Of a stretch of DNA of 64,000 nucleotides, positions 45,633 through 55,377 are shown one piece after another. The stretch covers positions 18,432 through 82,431 of the forward strand of contig CASETY010000004.1 of NCBI GenBank assembly GCA_949291115.1, written 5' to 3'. The first letter of the stretch is position 1, and every line of letters starts with the position of its first letter. The position numbers and the translations under genes are program-made. This stretch comes from an uncultured bacterium (GTDB taxonomy: Bacteria > Bacillota_I > Bacilli_A > Acholeplasmatales > Anaeroplasmataceae). The notes beneath the pieces were generated by a model. That model did not search any database. It was given only the letters and a program-made list of their open reading frames with translations, and was not told where the DNA came from.

Positions 45633-46277
45633 ATGTGGAAAGATTTTATTTTAGAAGAAAGTAAGAAAGAATATTTTCATGCACTACTATCTTTAGTTGA
45701 TGAGGCTTATAAATATCATACATGTTATCCTAAGTATGACGAGATATTTGAGGCTTTTAAATTGACACCTTTAGATAAAGTTAAAGTGGTTATTTTAGGC
45801 CAAGACCCTTATCACGAAGAAGGACAAGCCCACGGTTTAGCTTTTAGTGTTAAATGTGCTAAAATTCCGCCCTCACTTGTTAATATTTATAAAGAAATGG
45901 CTAGTGATTTAGGGGTTGAGGTTAAACAAAATGGTGATTTAACCTATTTAGCTAAAGAAGGAGTTTTACTTTTAAATGCTAGCTTAACTGTTGAAAAAGG
46001 AAAAGCGCACAGCCATGAGAAGTTTGGTTGGCAAACATTCACAGATAATGTTTTAAAATGTTTAAATAAAATAGATAGGCCAATGGTTTTTATTTTATGG
46101 GGAAATGATGCAATTAAGAAAAAGAAATTTTTAGATAATCCATTACATTTAATTTTAACTTCTGCACATCCTTCACCCCTTTCTTGTTACCGCGGCTTTT
46201 TTGGTAGTAAACCTTTTTCAAAAACAAATGCTTATTTAAAGGAACATAATGTGGAGGAAATAAAATGGTTAAAATAA
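45633..46277 (+). CDS. ung: Uracil-DNA glycosylase
   Basis: Family 1 UDG, removes uracil from DNA. The catalytic water-activating loop is [21 protein letters not shown] (Asp in GQDPYH), and the leucine-loop motif is [15 protein letters not shown]. Also seen are [19 protein letters not shown] and FILWGNDA. Length of 214 aa is normal. It overlaps trmFO by 13 bases and they are probably transcribed together. Confidence 0.98.
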   Translation: MWKDFILEESKKEYFHALLSLVDEAYKYHTCYPKYDEIFEAFKLTPLDKVKVVILGQDPYHEEGQAHGLAFSVKCAKIPPSLVNIYKEMASDLGVEVKQNGDLTYLAKEGVLLLNASLTVEKGKAHSHEKFGWQTFTDNVLKCLNKIDRPMVFILWGNDAIKKKKFLDNPLHLILTSAHPSPLSCYRGFFGSKPFSKTNAYLKEHNVEEIKWLK

Positions 46278-47557
46278 TCGGTGGTGGTTTAGCTGGTAGT
46301 GAAGCTGCCTACTACTTAGCTAATCAAGGTATTAAAGTCACTTTATATGAAATGAGACCGGTAAAATATACAGATGCACATAAAACAGCTAAATTTGGTG
46401 AACTTGTATGTTCAAATTCTTTAAAAAGTAATTCTTTAGAAAATGCTTGTGGTATTTTAAAAGAAGAAATGCGAATGTTAAATTCGTTGACGATGAAAGC
46501 TGCCTCTTTAACTAGTGTTCCTGCTGGTCAGTCTTTAGCGGTTGATAGAGAGGGCTTTTCAGAATACATTACTAATGAAATTAAAAATAATAAAAATATA
46601 ACGATAGTTAACGAGGAAATTATTAATATTGATCCTAATGATATTATAATTATTGCGACTGGCCCTTTAACAAGTGATTCTTTAAGTAAAAAGATTAAAG
46701 AAATGTTTGGTGATGATGACTATTATTTTTATGATGCCCAGGCCCCTATAATCTATGCTGATAGTATAGATTATAATAAAGTTTATTTTAAGAGTCGCTA
46801 TGACAAAGGTGATGCTGATTATATAAATTGTCCTTTTACAAAAGAAGAATTTGATAACTTTTATCATGAATTAATTAATGCGGAAGAAACACTAACTCCT
46901 GACTTTGAATTGAAAGTTTTTGAAGGTTGCATGCCAATTGAAGAAATGGCTAAAAGAGGCGAAAAAACATTAACTTTTGGTCCTATGAAACCGGTGGGAT
47001 TAAGAAGGCCTGATGGTACTACTCCTTATGCTGTTTTACAATTAAGACAAGATGATAGTGCTAAGACTTTATATAATATGGTTGGTTTCCAAACACATTT
47101 GAAATTTGGTGAACAAAAAAGAGTTTTTCAAATGATTCCTGGATTAGAAAACGCAAGATTTGCAAAATACGGGCGTATTCATAAGAATACTTATATCAAT
47201 GCCCCTAAAATTTTAAATCCAACTTTAAATACTAAATTATATCAAAACATTTTCTTTGCTGGTCAGTTAAGTGGGGTTGAAGGTTATGTTGAATCAGCTG
47301 CTACAGGGATATTAGCGGGTATTAATGTTAAAAGATTATTAAATAATGAAGAGTTAATCACTTTACCAAAAGAAACTATTTTAGGTTCTTTAGTTAACTA
47401 CATCACTTCTTCTAATGTTGATTTTCAACCAATGAATGCTAATTTTGGTATTTTACCACCTTTAGAAGAAACTCATCATAAAAAAGAACGTAAAGCTTTG
47501 TATGGTAAAAGAGCTCTTTCTAAAATGAAAGAAGTGATTTTAAAATATGAACTTTGA
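46265..47557 (+). CDS. trmFO: Methylenetetrahydrofolate-tRNA methyltransferase TrmFO
   Basis: Folate- and FAD-dependent enzyme that methylates U54 of tRNA in Gram-positives. The FAD loop is [19 protein letters not shown], followed by YEMRP, CSNSLKS (conserved cysteine) and [12 protein letters not shown], and [14 protein letters not shown]. The [16 protein letters not shown] motif near residue 340 completes the FAD site. Length of 430 aa is standard. The adjacent xerC is the conserved partner gene in Bacilli, and it overlaps by 11 bases. Confidence 0.98.
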   Translation: MVKIIGGGLAGSEAAYYLANQGIKVTLYEMRPVKYTDAHKTAKFGELVCSNSLKSNSLENACGILKEEMRMLNSLTMKAASLTSVPAGQSLAVDREGFSEYITNEIKNNKNITIVNEEIINIDPNDIIIIATGPLTSDSLSKKIKEMFGDDDYYFYDAQAPIIYADSIDYNKVYFKSRYDKGDADYINCPFTKEEFDNFYHELINAEETLTPDFELKVFEGCMPIEEMAKRGEKTLTFGPMKPVGLRRPDGTTPYAVLQLRQDDSAKTLYNMVGFQTHLKFGEQKRVFQMIPGLENARFAKYGRIHKNTYINAPKILNPTLNTKLYQNIFFAGQLSGVEGYVESAATGILAGINVKRLLNNEELITLPKETILGSLVNYITSSNVDFQPMNANFGILPPLEETHHKKERKALYGKRALSKMKEVILKYEL

Positions 47558-48497
47558 GGAAATATTAGCTAATTTTTTAAACTATTTAGATGCTAATAAA
47601 GGTTATTCTTATAATACCTTGTTAGCTTATAAAAATGATATTTTAGAATTTAATAATTTTGTTATTAGTGAAAAGTTTCAAAAAGATTGTTTAAGTTTAA
47701 GGAATGAAAGAGCGGCTAAAGCTTTTATATCTCATTTAAATATGAATGATGAAAAAGAAACTTCTATTAATCGTAAATTATCTTCTTTAAGAACATTTTA
47801 TGATTACTTAGTTAATTTAGATCTAGTAAAAGCTAATTTTTTTACTGATTTAAAAGGTCCTAAAATTCCTAAAAGATTACCTAAAATAATTAAAGAAGAT
47901 GAAATCAAAATGATGTTTCAAAGTTGTGATTTAAAAGATGATTTAGGTTTTAGAAATTATTTAATTTTAGAATTATTATATGGTTTAGGGTTAAGAGTTA
48001 GTGAGCTTTGTAATTTAAAAATTAATAATTTAGATTTTTCACGAAAAGAAATAAGAATTTATGGTAAAGGTAGTAAAGAAAGAATTGGCGTTATGTTTGA
48101 TTCTTTAGAGGAAGATTTAAAACATTATTTAAATATAAATAGAGTTCATTTATTAATGAAAACAGATAATGTTAAAGAAGAGTATTTATTATTAAATAGA
48201 AATGGTAAAAAGTTATCGACAAGAGGAATAAGAGTAATCTTAGATAAAATAATAAGTGATTGTAATGAAACATTTCATATTTATCCTCATATGTTACGTC
48301 ATAGCTTTGCGACGGCTTTATTAAACAATGGTGCGGATTTACGTAGTGTTCAAGAATTGTTGGGTCATGAATCATTACGAACAACTCAAATTTATACGCA
48401 TGTTAGTTATGAAAAAATTAAAGAAGAATATTCAATTAGTCATCCTAGAGCTTTAAAAGAAAATAAAACAAGGCAAAACCAATCAAAAAAAGATTAA
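47547..48497 (+). CDS. xerC: Tyrosine recombinase XerC
   Basis: Chromosome-dimer resolving recombinase of 316 aa. N-terminal SAM-like domain is about 1-100. The catalytic residues are Arg in [13 protein letters not shown], Lys in [10 protein letters not shown], the HMLRHSFA box with His and Arg, His in [10 protein letters not shown], and the nucleophile Tyr in QIYTHVS. It is placed just after trmFO, as in Bacilli where this is XerC and not a phage integrase. A weak terminator stem follows at about 48495-48521. Confidence 0.93.
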   Translation: MNFEEILANFLNYLDANKGYSYNTLLAYKNDILEFNNFVISEKFQKDCLSLRNERAAKAFISHLNMNDEKETSINRKLSSLRTFYDYLVNLDLVKANFFTDLKGPKIPKRLPKIIKEDEIKMMFQSCDLKDDLGFRNYLILELLYGLGLRVSELCNLKINNLDFSRKEIRIYGKGSKERIGVMFDSLEEDLKHYLNINRVHLLMKTDNVKEEYLLLNRNGKKLSTRGIRVILDKIISDCNETFHIYPHMLRHSFATALLNNGADLRSVQELLGHESLRTTQIYTHVSYEKIKEEYSISHPRALKENKTRQNQSKKD

Positions 48498-48608
48498 AAA
48501 CGAGGGTATTTCCTTGTTTTATACTATTTTATCTTTGAAAAATCTTTAATTACTAATTGTTTTATGATAAAATCATTAAGCTATATTTTGAAAGTTGAGG
48601 TTTTAAGC

Positions 48609-49376
48609 ATGAAAAAAATATTTTTGTTTTTCTTATGTTTAACAGGTTTATTGGTTATTACTTCATGTAAAGGCGATGAAGTTGATTATACGACACAAGT
48701 TTTAGGTTTAACAACAGAACTAAGTAATACCTGGTTAAACGATTGTTTCTTAGCTGAAGGAGTTAATATGAATAACCCTACTGCTAAAGAAGGTAGTGTA
48801 AATATTGGTGATACTTGTGAAAATAATGGTACATTTGTTGCCGGTACTGAAGTTTATTTACCTGCTGATATTAAAGGTAGCTTACGTTATAGTGTTGCTA
48901 ATGTAACTTCTAATATTAAAGATGATAAATTAAAAAGAATGGCAGTTTCTAGTTATTCTTTTACATCTCAATATAATTCATCAACAGCTGACTTAACAAC
49001 AAATCATTTAAATGATATGTATAATGAATCAGAAGTAACAGTTTTTGATCATTATGTTAAAAATGTAGATACCTCTATTTCTTTAACTTATAACGGTTAT
49101 AGTTATAATGTAGATACAAACATTGAATATAATGAAACAGATAACATTTATTTAAGTGTATTATATTTGCCACTTTTTGTAAGAACATATATTGATAATC
49201 CGAATACAAAAAGCGTTTCATTATATGTTGTTTCTTATGTGATTGTTCCTGTTTATTATCATTTATTTACAAGTACAGCTGATAATTTAAGTGTTGATGA
49301 ATCTTTAGCTAACTATAATACTGCAAATATTAATGTAATTGGTGGTTTATTAGCTGATTTACCTAAAGAAGAATAA
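48609..49376 (+). CDS. Lipoprotein of unknown function
   Basis: A 255-aa exported lipoprotein. The signal peptide KIFLFFLCLTGLLVIT ends in lipobox ITSC with the lipidated Cys at residue 20. The mature part is mostly polar beta-like sequence with no motif that I recognise, ending LLADLPKEE. The frame extends to 48564, but GAGG before the ATG at 48609 marks the start. It stands alone between xerC and cls with its own terminator. Confidence 0.75.
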   Translation: MKKIFLFFLCLTGLLVITSCKGDEVDYTTQVLGLTTELSNTWLNDCFLAEGVNMNNPTAKEGSVNIGDTCENNGTFVAGTEVYLPADIKGSLRYSVANVTSNIKDDKLKRMAVSSYSFTSQYNSSTADLTTNHLNDMYNESEVTVFDHYVKNVDTSISLTYNGYSYNVDTNIEYNETDNIYLSVLYLPLFVRTYIDNPNTKSVSLYVVSYVIVPVYYHLFTSTADNLSVDESLANYNTANINVIGGLLADLPKEE

Positions 49377-49399
49377 AGAGGGCATTTTACCCTCTTTTT
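49375..49399 (+). terminator. Intrinsic terminator after the lipoprotein gene
   Basis: AAAGAGGG (49375-49382) pairs with CCCTCTTT (49390-49397) with loop CATTTTA and a T-run overlapping the 3' arm. Confidence 0.82.
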
Positions 49400-49417
49400 G
49401 TAATTTTGGAGGTTTTT

Positions 49418-50947
49418 ATGCTAGAAAATGAAAGAAGGTCTACACCTCTATATAAAAAGATTATTTTTATCATTGTTTCTTTAGTTTTATTGATAATTCA
49501 AATAGTTTTATTTTATTTTTCCATCGTTGTTGGGTTTATGCAAGCTAAAGCTGTTTCTATAACAGTTATGGTTATTGGCTATTGTTTTGTTTTATGGATT
49601 TTAAATAGTGATTCAACAATGAGTTATAAAGTGACTTGGATTATTTTAATTACTTTGTTACCGGTTTTCTTTTCTGTTCTTTATTTAATGAATAATTCAG
49701 CTAAAAAGATGCCGAAAAGAAAAGTTAAGAAAATTGAAAAATATTTAAAAACAATGGATTTTAAATATGATGATTGTGGTGTTAAGGATAATGATATTTT
49801 AAGATTAGCTAATTTAGTTTATGCAGATACACGTTTATCAATGTATAAAAACACAAAAGTTTGTTTTTTTAATGATGCGGCTTTTAAGCATGTTCATATG
49901 TTAAATTGTTTAAAAAATGCAAAAAAATATATTTTTATGCAATATTTTATTATTAGTGATGGTAAATTAATGGATGAATTAATTCCTATTTTAGCCACTA
50001 AAGCTAAAGAAGGTGTCCAAATTAAGATTTTGTATGATGATATTGGTAGTAAGAAGCATTTATCTAAGAAGACAATTAATAGATTATTAAATATAAAAGG
50101 GTTAGAGGTTTGTGTTTATAATCCTCTAGGTTTAGAATTAAATCCAGTCGTAAATTATCGTAATCATCAAAAAATGACAATTGTTGATGGCTTATATGCT
50201 TATTGTGGTGGCGATAATTTAGCTGATGAATATGTTCATTATAAAACGTTATATGGCTATTGGCGAGACAATGCTTGTTTTTACGAAGGAGAAGCGGTTA
50301 ATGGCTTTTTGAAGATGTTTTTATTAATGTGGTATATGTCTTCACAGGAAACTTTAAATTATAGTGATTATATAGTTGAAGATGTTAAAATAAAGAATAA
50401 TTCTTTAGTTATTCCATTTATGGATGGTCCGCATGGTAAGACTAATATTGCTTATGATTCGTTTTTATCTTTAATTAATTCAGCTAATAAGTCTATTTAC
50501 CTTTCTACACCTTATTTAATTATTGATGATCAAATGATTAATGCTTTAATTATTGCGAAAAAAAGTGGTATTGATGTTAAGATATTAGTTCCTGGTATTC
50601 CTGATAAAAAAACAGTTTATTTAATGACAAGAGCGCATTATAAGGATTTATTAAGGGCAGGAATTGAAATATATGAATATAGTCCTGGTTTCAATCATGC
50701 AAAGAATTTAATAATTGATGATAGAGTTACTTTTTGTGGCACTATAAATATGGATTATCGTTCAATGTTTTTACATTATGAATGTGGAGCCTATATCGTT
50801 GATGATAAAATCATTAGCGATATGAAAAATGATTTTATAGGAGCTATTGAAAAGTCTAAGTTGGTTACTTTAGAAGTTTGGAATAAAAGAAATATTTTTG
50901 GTCGTTTCTTATCATTTTTATTAAGGTTATTTTCACCAATGTTGTAG
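49418..50947 (+). CDS. cls: Cardiolipin synthase
   Basis: Joins two phosphatidylglycerols into cardiolipin in the membrane. Two N-terminal helices (about 10-35 and 45-65) precede the two PLD motifs: NYRNHQKMTIVDG (HxKxxxxD) and FNHAKNLIIDDRV (HxKxxxxD). GGDNLADEY and GTINMDYRS follow each motif. Length of about 509 aa is usual. The frame starts at a TTG at 49406, but GGAGG there is the RBS for the ATG at 49418. uppP follows after nine bases, so the two form an operon for membrane-lipid functions. Confidence 0.95.
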   Translation: MLENERRSTPLYKKIIFIIVSLVLLIIQIVLFYFSIVVGFMQAKAVSITVMVIGYCFVLWILNSDSTMSYKVTWIILITLLPVFFSVLYLMNNSAKKMPKRKVKKIEKYLKTMDFKYDDCGVKDNDILRLANLVYADTRLSMYKNTKVCFFNDAAFKHVHMLNCLKNAKKYIFMQYFIISDGKLMDELIPILATKAKEGVQIKILYDDIGSKKHLSKKTINRLLNIKGLEVCVYNPLGLELNPVVNYRNHQKMTIVDGLYAYCGGDNLADEYVHYKTLYGYWRDNACFYEGEAVNGFLKMFLLMWYMSSQETLNYSDYIVEDVKIKNNSLVIPFMDGPHGKTNIAYDSFLSLINSANKSIYLSTPYLIIDDQMINALIIAKKSGIDVKILVPGIPDKKTVYLMTRAHYKDLLRAGIEIYEYSPGFNHAKNLIIDDRVTFCGTINMDYRSMFLHYECGAYIVDDKIISDMKNDFIGAIEKSKLVTLEVWNKRNIFGRFLSFLLRLFSPML

Positions 50948-50956
50948 GAGGAGTTT

Positions 50957-51802
50957 ATGTTTATTAATATTTTAAAAGCTATTTTATTTGGTATAGTTGA
51001 AGGTATTACAGAGTGGTTACCTATTAGTAGTACTGGTCATATGATTATTTTAGAATCTTTATTAGATGTAAAAAACACATTTAGTGATGCTTTTTGGGGA
51101 TTGTTTTTAGTAGTTATTCAATTAGGTGCTATTATTGCAGTTATTATTTGTTTCTTTAAGAAATTGTGGCCTTTTGGTAAGACTAAAGAAAAAGAAGAAA
51201 AGAAAAACATTTGGTTAATTTGGGCTAAAGTGTTAGTTGCTTGTATTCCTGCAGCTGTTGTTGGTTTACTTTTAGATGATTGGCTAAATGAACATTTGTA
51301 TAATGCTATAACTGTAAGTGTTACATTAATTGTTTTTGGTATTTTCTTCATTATTTTAGAAATTTGGAATAAAAAAAGAGAGTTTAAAATTAATGAAGTT
51401 AAAGATTTATCTTTTAAAATGGCATTAATAATTGGTTTAATTCAATTAATTGCCTTAATCCCTGGGGTTTCTCGTAGTGGGGTTACTATTTTAGGGGCGA
51501 TGTTAATTGGCTGTTCTAGAACAGTTTCGGCAGAATTTTCTTTCTTTTTATCTATTCCGGTTATGTTAGGTGCTTCTTTGTTAAAAGGGGTTAAATTCTT
51601 TTTAGATGAAGGAACTCTTACTTCTAATGAATGGGTATTTTTAGGAGTTGGGGTTGTAGTTGCTTTCTTAGTTAGTTTATTTGTTATTAAATTCTTAATG
51701 AGCTTTATTAAGAAACATGATTTTAAACCTTTTGGTTATTATCGTATTGCTTTAGGTATTTTGTTGTTAATTTTATTTTTAACACATGTAATTACAGTTT
51801 AG
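50957..51802 (+). CDS. uppP: Undecaprenyl-diphosphatase (BacA/UppP)
   Basis: Membrane enzyme of 281 aa with about eight helices. It recycles undecaprenyl diphosphate for wall and surface-polymer synthesis. Catalytic motifs are GIVEGITEWLPISSTGHMI near the start and PGVSRSGVTILGAML in the second half. It links with ispE elsewhere in the window (isoprenoid supply) and implies that this organism still builds undecaprenyl-linked polymers, unlike wall-less mycoplasmas. Confidence 0.97.
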   Translation: MFINILKAILFGIVEGITEWLPISSTGHMIILESLLDVKNTFSDAFWGLFLVVIQLGAIIAVIICFFKKLWPFGKTKEKEEKKNIWLIWAKVLVACIPAAVVGLLLDDWLNEHLYNAITVSVTLIVFGIFFIILEIWNKKREFKINEVKDLSFKMALIIGLIQLIALIPGVSRSGVTILGAMLIGCSRTVSAEFSFFLSIPVMLGASLLKGVKFFLDEGTLTSNEWVFLGVGVVVAFLVSLFVIKFLMSFIKKHDFKPFGYYRIALGILLLILFLTHVITV

Positions 51803-51829
51803 AGTCAGTTAATGACTCTTTTCTTTTTA
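51800..51829 (+). terminator. Intrinsic terminator after uppP
   Basis: AGAGTCA (51801-51807) pairs with TGACTCT (51813-51819), followed by TTTCTTTTT. The uppP stop lies in its 5' arm. Confidence 0.75.
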
Positions 51830-51860
51830 TATAAGATGTGACATATTTTTAATTTCTTTA

Positions 51861-51889
51861 TTGAATAAAGTACTTTTAAATCTTATAAT
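51861..51889 (+). promoter_or_regulatory. Promoter for the small membrane protein
   Basis: TTGAAT (51861-51866), 17 bases, TATAAT (51884-51889), 21 bases before the ATG. Confidence 0.75.
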
Positions 51890-51910
51890 AAATATAAGGA
51901 GGTCACGTTT

Positions 51911-52474
51911 ATGGCTAAAAAAAGAAAAAATAATTCTTCATTATTAAAATATGGAGTAATGTTGTTTGGTTTAGTACTTGTAGTTGTTGGAATTATTTTA
52001 TTTTTAACTTTAAAAGTTTCGACTGTTAAAGTTGGTGATAAAGTTTTAAGTGATGTTGATTCTTTATCATTTACAGGTGCTCAACTAATGTTTGGTTACA
52101 CAATTGAAGGAGCTATACTTGAATATCAAGTTTTAAACTTTTCATTTGTAGTTTTATTAGTTTTAATAGTTGCGGTTTTAGGTGTAATATTAATGTTTAC
52201 TAAGATGAAATTATTAAATTTAGTAGGTTTAGTTTTAGTAGTTGTTAGTGCAGTATTAATTATTGTTGCACCACAAGCTGCATCTATGACTGAAGAATTA
52301 GAAAAGTTTATTGAAACAATTAATGGGGTTTGGGGTTCTATTGAAGATTTCCTTACTGGTGAAAGTGGCAGCGATGCAATTAGTTTAGTTTCAAACACTA
52401 TGGGTTATGTAAGTGCAGCATTAGTAGCTGTCGGTGGTATTTTAGCTGGCGGCGCCAAAGTTATTATGAAGTAA
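51911..52474 (+). CDS. Small membrane protein of unknown function
   Basis: A 187-aa protein with a basic N-terminus (AKKRKNN) and four hydrophobic segments (about 13-35, 76-96, 99-117 and 163-182). Between helices 1 and 2 is a polar loop, and between 3 and 4 a segment with acidic and glycine-rich sequence. No family recognised. It has a consensus promoter, a strong RBS (AAGGAGG) and its own terminator, so it is a stand-alone and probably well expressed gene. Confidence 0.7.
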   Translation: MAKKRKNNSSLLKYGVMLFGLVLVVVGIILFLTLKVSTVKVGDKVLSDVDSLSFTGAQLMFGYTIEGAILEYQVLNFSFVVLLVLIVAVLGVILMFTKMKLLNLVGLVLVVVSAVLIIVAPQAASMTEELEKFIETINGVWGSIEDFLTGESGSDAISLVSNTMGYVSAALVAVGGILAGGAKVIMK

Positions 52475-52477
52475 TAC

Positions 52478-52504
52478 AAAAGAGGCTAAAAAGCCTCTTT
52501 TTTC
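52478..52504 (+). terminator. Intrinsic terminator
   Basis: AAAAGAGGCT pairs with AGCCTCTTTT around an A-only loop (52478-52501), followed by T. It isolates the membrane protein gene from the T-box-asnS unit. Confidence 0.85.
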
Positions 52505-52536
52505 TTTTAGTTAAAGCTAAATTAGTAATTTTATGG

Positions 52537-52564
52537 TTGACTTTTATTTTTAATATAGTATCAT
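52537..52564 (+). promoter_or_regulatory. Promoter of the T-box-asnS unit
   Basis: TTGACT (52537-52542), 16 bases, TATCAT (52559-52564). Start near 52571 would place the whole T-box in the leader. Confidence 0.65.
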
Positions 52565-52570
52565 TTAATT

Positions 52571-52803
52571 ACCATATTAAAGTAAAGCGAAGAGGAACGG
52601 CAACAAGTATTTTTAAAGAGAGCTTATGGTTGGTGAAAATAAGTAAAATAAGTTGCTAGACAACACCTTCAAATGATAGAAGAAATAAGTAGAACTATCC
52701 GTTTACTGGCGTTAACAGTATTGAGAGCTAACCATGGTTAGAACTAAGGTGGTACCGCGGATTATATTCGTCCTTAGAAAAATTTAGATGAAAGGATTAT
52801 TAT
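52571..52803 (+). promoter_or_regulatory. T-box leader of asnS
   Basis: The T-box sequence AAGGTGGTACCGCGG is at 52746-52760, the uncharged-tRNA sensing element of Gram-positive aminoacyl-tRNA synthetase genes. CTAAGG (52744-52749) pairs with CCTTAG (52772-52777) for the antiterminator. An AAC triplet at 52662-52664, just before CACC, fits an Asn specifier. There is no hairpin plus T-run between the antiterminator and the ATG. Instead, TCCTT (52771-52775) can pair with the RBS AAGGA (52792-52796), so control could act on translation. Confidence 0.88.
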
Positions 52804-54186
52804 ATGAAACGATTTTTAATTTATGATTTATTTAAAAACTATTTAGAGTTAAAGGACCAAGAAGTTCTAATTAGAGGTTGGGTCAGAACGAATCGTGATC
52901 AAAAAACTTTTGGTTTTTTAATGGTCAACGACGGAACTTTTTTTGATTCCTTACAAGTCGTTTATGAAGAGGGTACAATTGGTTTAGAAGAAGCTAGAAA
53001 ATTTAGAGCTGGTACTTCAGTTGAGGTTAAAGGTAAGATTATTTTAACACCTGATTTAGCTCAACCTTTTGAAATTCACGCTACAAAAATTGTTATGTTA
53101 GGTGATTGTCCAATTGAATATCCTATTCAACCAAAACGTCATACACGTGAATTTTTACGTGAACACGCTAATTTAAGAGTAAGAACTAACTTATTTGAAG
53201 CTGTATTTAGAGTAAGAAGTATAGCGGCTTATGCAATTCATAAGTTTTTCTATGATAAACGCTTCTTATATGTACATACACCATTAATTACAGCTAATGA
53301 TGGTGAAGGAGCTGGACAAATGTTCCAAGTTACTACTTTAGATCTTACTAAATTAAATGGCAAAGAAATTGATTACAGTAAAGATTTTTTTGGTAAACCG
53401 GCAAATTTAACTGTTACTGGTCAATTAGAAGCGGAAGCTTTTGCATTAGCTTTCAGCAATGTTTATACATTTGGGCCAGCCTTTAGAGCGGAAAATTCGA
53501 ACACTCAAAGACATGCTAGTGAGTTTTGGATGATTGAACCAGAAATGGCTTTTTATGATATAAACGACGATATGGACTTAATGGAAGAAATGGTTAAATA
53601 TATCATTAAGTATGTATTAGAAAATGCTAAGGAAGAAATGGCTTTCTTTGATAAATTTGTGGAAAAGGGTTTAATTCAAAGATTAAATGATGTTTTAACT
53701 CATGATTTTGCAAGAATTACACATGAACAAGCAATTACCATTTTAAAAGAAGCCAAAGTGAAATTTGAAAACGAACCAAAATATGGAGAAGATTTAGCTA
53801 CTGAACACGAAAAATATTTAACAGAAACTTATTTCAAAAAACCAGTATTCGTTAAAGATTGGCCAGAAGAAATTAAGGCCTTTTATATGCGTTTAAATGA
53901 AGATGGTAAAACAGTAGCGGCTGTCGACTTATTAGTTCCAGGATCAGGCGAATTATGCGGTGGTTCACAAAGAGAAGAAAGAATGGATTATCTTCTAAAA
54001 AGAATGAAAGAATTCAATATTACACCAGAATCAATGGACTGGTATTTAGACACTAGAAGGTATGGTGGATGTATTCATAGTGGTTTTGGTATGGGTTTTG
54101 AAAGACTACTTATGTATCTAACAGGTGTTGAAAATATTAGAGATGTTATTCCATTCCCAAGAACACCTAAGAATTTAGAATTCTAA
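52804..54186 (+). CDS. asnS: Asparaginyl-tRNA synthetase
   Basis: Class IIb aminoacyl-tRNA synthetase of 460 aa that charges tRNA-Asn. It has an N-terminal OB anticodon-binding domain (about 1-105, with VLIRGWVRTNRD) and the class II motif 2 region FGPAFRAENSNTQRHASEFWMIE. Motif 3 is GFGMGFERLLMYLTG near the end. The DTRRYGG stretch has an AGG codon at a conserved Arg, consistent with normal decoding. It is regulated by the T-box directly upstream. The presence of AsnS means that asparagine is charged directly. Confidence 0.97.
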   Translation: MKRFLIYDLFKNYLELKDQEVLIRGWVRTNRDQKTFGFLMVNDGTFFDSLQVVYEEGTIGLEEARKFRAGTSVEVKGKIILTPDLAQPFEIHATKIVMLGDCPIEYPIQPKRHTREFLREHANLRVRTNLFEAVFRVRSIAAYAIHKFFYDKRFLYVHTPLITANDGEGAGQMFQVTTLDLTKLNGKEIDYSKDFFGKPANLTVTGQLEAEAFALAFSNVYTFGPAFRAENSNTQRHASEFWMIEPEMAFYDINDDMDLMEEMVKYIIKYVLENAKEEMAFFDKFVEKGLIQRLNDVLTHDFARITHEQAITILKEAKVKFENEPKYGEDLATEHEKYLTETYFKKPVFVKDWPEEIKAFYMRLNEDGKTVAAVDLLVPGSGELCGGSQREERMDYLLKRMKEFNITPESMDWYLDTRRYGGCIHSGFGMGFERLLMYLTGVENIRDVIPFPRTPKNLEF

Positions 54187-54241
54187 GAATTGTAAAAAAA
54201 ATGAAAAGAAGCTGTTAATGCTTTCTAAATTGGATAAAATA

Positions 54242-54250
54242 TGGTAAAAT
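54242..54250 (+). promoter_or_regulatory. Possible promoter of the ABC-nuclease operon
   Basis: TGG followed by TAAAAT (54245-54250) resembles an extended -10 box about 60 bases before the first gene; the -35 region TTTCTA is poor. No terminator is seen after asnS, so read-through from asnS is also possible. Confidence 0.35.
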
Positions 54251-54309
54251 GATATATGCAGGAAGACGCGGGTATTTGTTTCTTTTTGTGTATAAATTTG
54301 GAGGTTTTT

Positions 54310-55377
54310 ATGAAGGTTGTATTAAAAAACTTGACTAAAGTTTTCACTAACAAGAAAACTAAAAGTGAAGTAAGAGCTGTTGATAACCTAGATATTGAAA
54401 TCCCTGATGGCAAACTTATTGGTTTATTAGGCCCATCAGGATGTGGAAAATCAACTACTCTTTATATGATTAGTGGGTTACAAACCCCTACTAGCGGTAG
54501 AATTTTCTTTGGTGAAGATGATGTTACTGACTTAGCACCCGAAAAAAGAGGAATTGGTTTAGTTTTCCAAAACTATGCATTATATCCTCATATGACAGTT
54601 ATGCAAAACATCACTTTCCCTTTAATTAACAATAAGTGGAAGAAAAAAGACGCCGCTGTTAGAGCTTATGAAGTTGCACAAATTGTGCAAATCGAAGAGC
54701 TTATGGATCGTAAACCAGCTGAACTATCAGGTGGTCAACAACAACGTGTTGCAATTGCGCGTGCATTAGTTAAGCAACCAAATGTTTTATTATTAGATGA
54801 ACCATTATCTAACTTAGATGCTCGTCTACGTTTACAAACTCGTGAAGAAATTAAACGTATTCAACAAGAAACAAAAGTTACAACAATTTTCGTTACACAC
54901 GACCAAGAAGAAGCAATGTCAATTTCCGATTTTATTGTTGTAATGAAGCTTGGTATTGTTCAACAAGTTGGTAAACCACAAGATGTTTATGATGATCCAG
55001 TAAACTTATTCGTTGCTAACTTCTTAGGTACTCCACCAATTAACATTTTCAAAGGCAGAATTCAGGAAAATGGTGTTTATATTGGTGAAGAAAGAGTTAT
55101 GGAAACAACTTTACCTGATCAAGAAGTTTATGTTGGTATTAGACCAGAAGGCTTTATTGTTGACCCTGACGGTGAATTCTCAACAAACATTCAACAATTA
55201 GAGGTAATGGGTAGAGATATTTCAATTGTTTCAACTCACCCAGATAGTACAAAACCTACAATTAGAACTATTGTTGAGGCAGGTGTAAATGTTCCAACAA
55301 GTGGTCAAGTGCGATTCCGCTTAAAACCACACAAGGTATTCTTGTTTAATGCTGAAACAGAAGAGAGGTTAAGGTAA
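54310..55377 (+). CDS. ABC transporter ATPase, MalK/UgpC/MsmK-like
   Basis: Energy subunit of an importer, 355 aa. Walker A is LLGPSGCGKSTTLYM, the Q-loop is VFQNYALYPHM, the signature is LSGGQQQRVAIARAL and Walker B is LLLDEPLSNLDARLR. A C-terminal OB-like regulatory domain (about 235-355) is present, as in the MalK group. The frame extends to an ATG at 54256, but GGAGG before the ATG at 54310 sets the start. The permease gene begins one base before its stop is complete (TAATG). Although this class usually imports sugars or glycerol phosphates, the operon also encodes a nuclease. Confidence 0.93.
   Translation: MKVVLKNLTKVFTNKKTKSEVRAVDNLDIEIPDGKLIGLLGPSGCGKSTTLYMISGLQTPTSGRIFFGEDDVTDLAPEKRGIGLVFQNYALYPHMTVMQNITFPLINNKWKKKDAAVRAYEVAQIVQIEELMDRKPAELSGGQQQRVAIARALVKQPNVLLLDEPLSNLDARLRLQTREEIKRIQQETKVTTIFVTHDQEEAMSISDFIVVMKLGIVQQVGKPQDVYDDPVNLFVANFLGTPPINIFKGRIQENGVYIGEERVMETTLPDQEVYVGIRPEGFIVDPDGEFSTNIQQLEVMGRDISIVSTHPDSTKPTIRTIVEAGVNVPTSGQVRFRLKPHKVFLFNAETEERLR

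Noticed and set aside
47547..48497. xerC as an integrase of a mobile element
   Set aside because: It sits next to trmFO as in other Bacilli, with no repeats, phage genes or attachment sites nearby.
52804..54186. Reassignment of AGG, known in some uncultivated Bacilli
   Set aside because: AGG occurs at conserved Arg positions in AsnS (DTRRYGG) and RecF (LKRKFID), so it still means Arg here.
54225..54413. Minus-strand frame opposite the ABC ATPase start
   Set aside because: Antisense shadow; no RBS or recognisable protein.
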